Source of the DNA: Chlorobiaceae bacterium
Lineage (GTDB): Bacteria > Bacteroidota > Chlorobiia > Chlorobiales > Chlorobiaceae
Assembly (NCBI GenBank): GCA_013334225.1
Contig: JAAXXY010000005.1
Location: 55,349 to 119,348, forward strand
Length of the DNA stretch: 64,000 nucleotides
Direction of reading: 5' to 3'
Positions 64,000 to 64,000 of the stretch are shown here, one piece after another. The notes under the pieces were generated by a model. That model saw only the letters and a list, made by a program, of their open reading frames with translations, did no database searches and had not been told where the DNA came from. Position 1 is the stretch's first letter; each line of letters begins with the position of its first letter. Position numbers and translations under genes: made by a program.

Positions 64000-64000
64000 C

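Larger units (their letters stand above)
63706..64000 (-). mobile_element. Group II intron, 3' part (continues beyond window)
   Basis: On the minus strand the end of a reverse-transcriptase frame runs into domain V, then a domain VI-like stem (GGGTGCC ... GGCATCCC with loop) and ends in CTACCGCGAC at 63706, as bacterial group II introns do. The 5' part and the insertion site lie outside the window, so completeness and activity are unknown. Confidence 0.8.

Noticed and set aside
1..64000. CRISPR arrays, rRNA, tRNA, phage structural genes, photosynthesis genes
   Set aside because: Intergenic regions were read for regular spaced repeats and tRNA-like TTCGANTC signatures and none was convincing; no coding region matched phage or photosystem proteins.

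Overview
The window looks like a green sulfur bacterium (Chlorobi/Chlorobiaceae; genus not resolved). The strongest pointer is an adjacent aclB-aclA pair at 34.6-37.7 kb encoding the two-subunit ATP-citrate lyase of the reductive TCA cycle. Supporting signs are a large divergent membrane pyrophosphatase, a recycling-type arginine cluster (argC-J-B-F-R and argG-H) and many short dispersed repeats. No photosynthesis gene, rRNA, tRNA or CRISPR array was seen.

0-16.7 kb: a phoH-like start cut by the window edge, hldD, a degenerate sigma-like gene, hisC with an rRNA/tRNA methylase, a hydrolase, pth, the ion-pumping pyrophosphatase, then an SOS-type cassette (umuD, umuC, a Cdd1-like helix-hairpin-helix gene and a DUF1848 gene, three of the four overlapping). 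Bacterioferritin, a tail-specific protease, argH and argG follow. 16.7-24.3 kb: an AraC/GyrI regulator, a HAD phosphatase, toxin-antitoxin debris and repeats separate argG-H from argR-F-B-J-C. 24.4-30.9 kb: a PstS-like lipoprotein, a membrane diguanylate cyclase and two LolC/E-type permeases form one operon; then an acetyltransferase, a 600-bp repeat-rich gap and a GDT1-family cation transporter. 30.9-37.7 kb: a HerA-like ATPase, lgt and aclBA.

37.8-52.4 kb is more accessory: a ParA/ribbon-helix-helix pair with TATACA repeats upstream, a five-gene Ybh-type ABC-2 exporter, two orphan genes of which one is a likely glycosyltransferase, and a type I secretion operon (TolC, parvulin-like isomerase, a cNMP-domain/dead-C39/ABC exporter, HlyD) with no recognisable substrate in the window. 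52.7-62.2 kb holds recC, then vapBC, recB and recD, with vapC translationally coupled to recB. 62.2-64.0 kb holds a four-helix-bundle protein gene and the 3' end of a group II intron (minus strand) running off the window.

The observations most worth a second look are the vapBC-recBD coupling, the umuDC-Cdd1-DUF1848 cassette with a radical-SAM-like cysteine motif at the far C-terminus of DUF1848, and the type I exporter whose C39 domain has lost all three catalytic positions. All assignments are from reading sequence and remembered family motifs; no database search was run.
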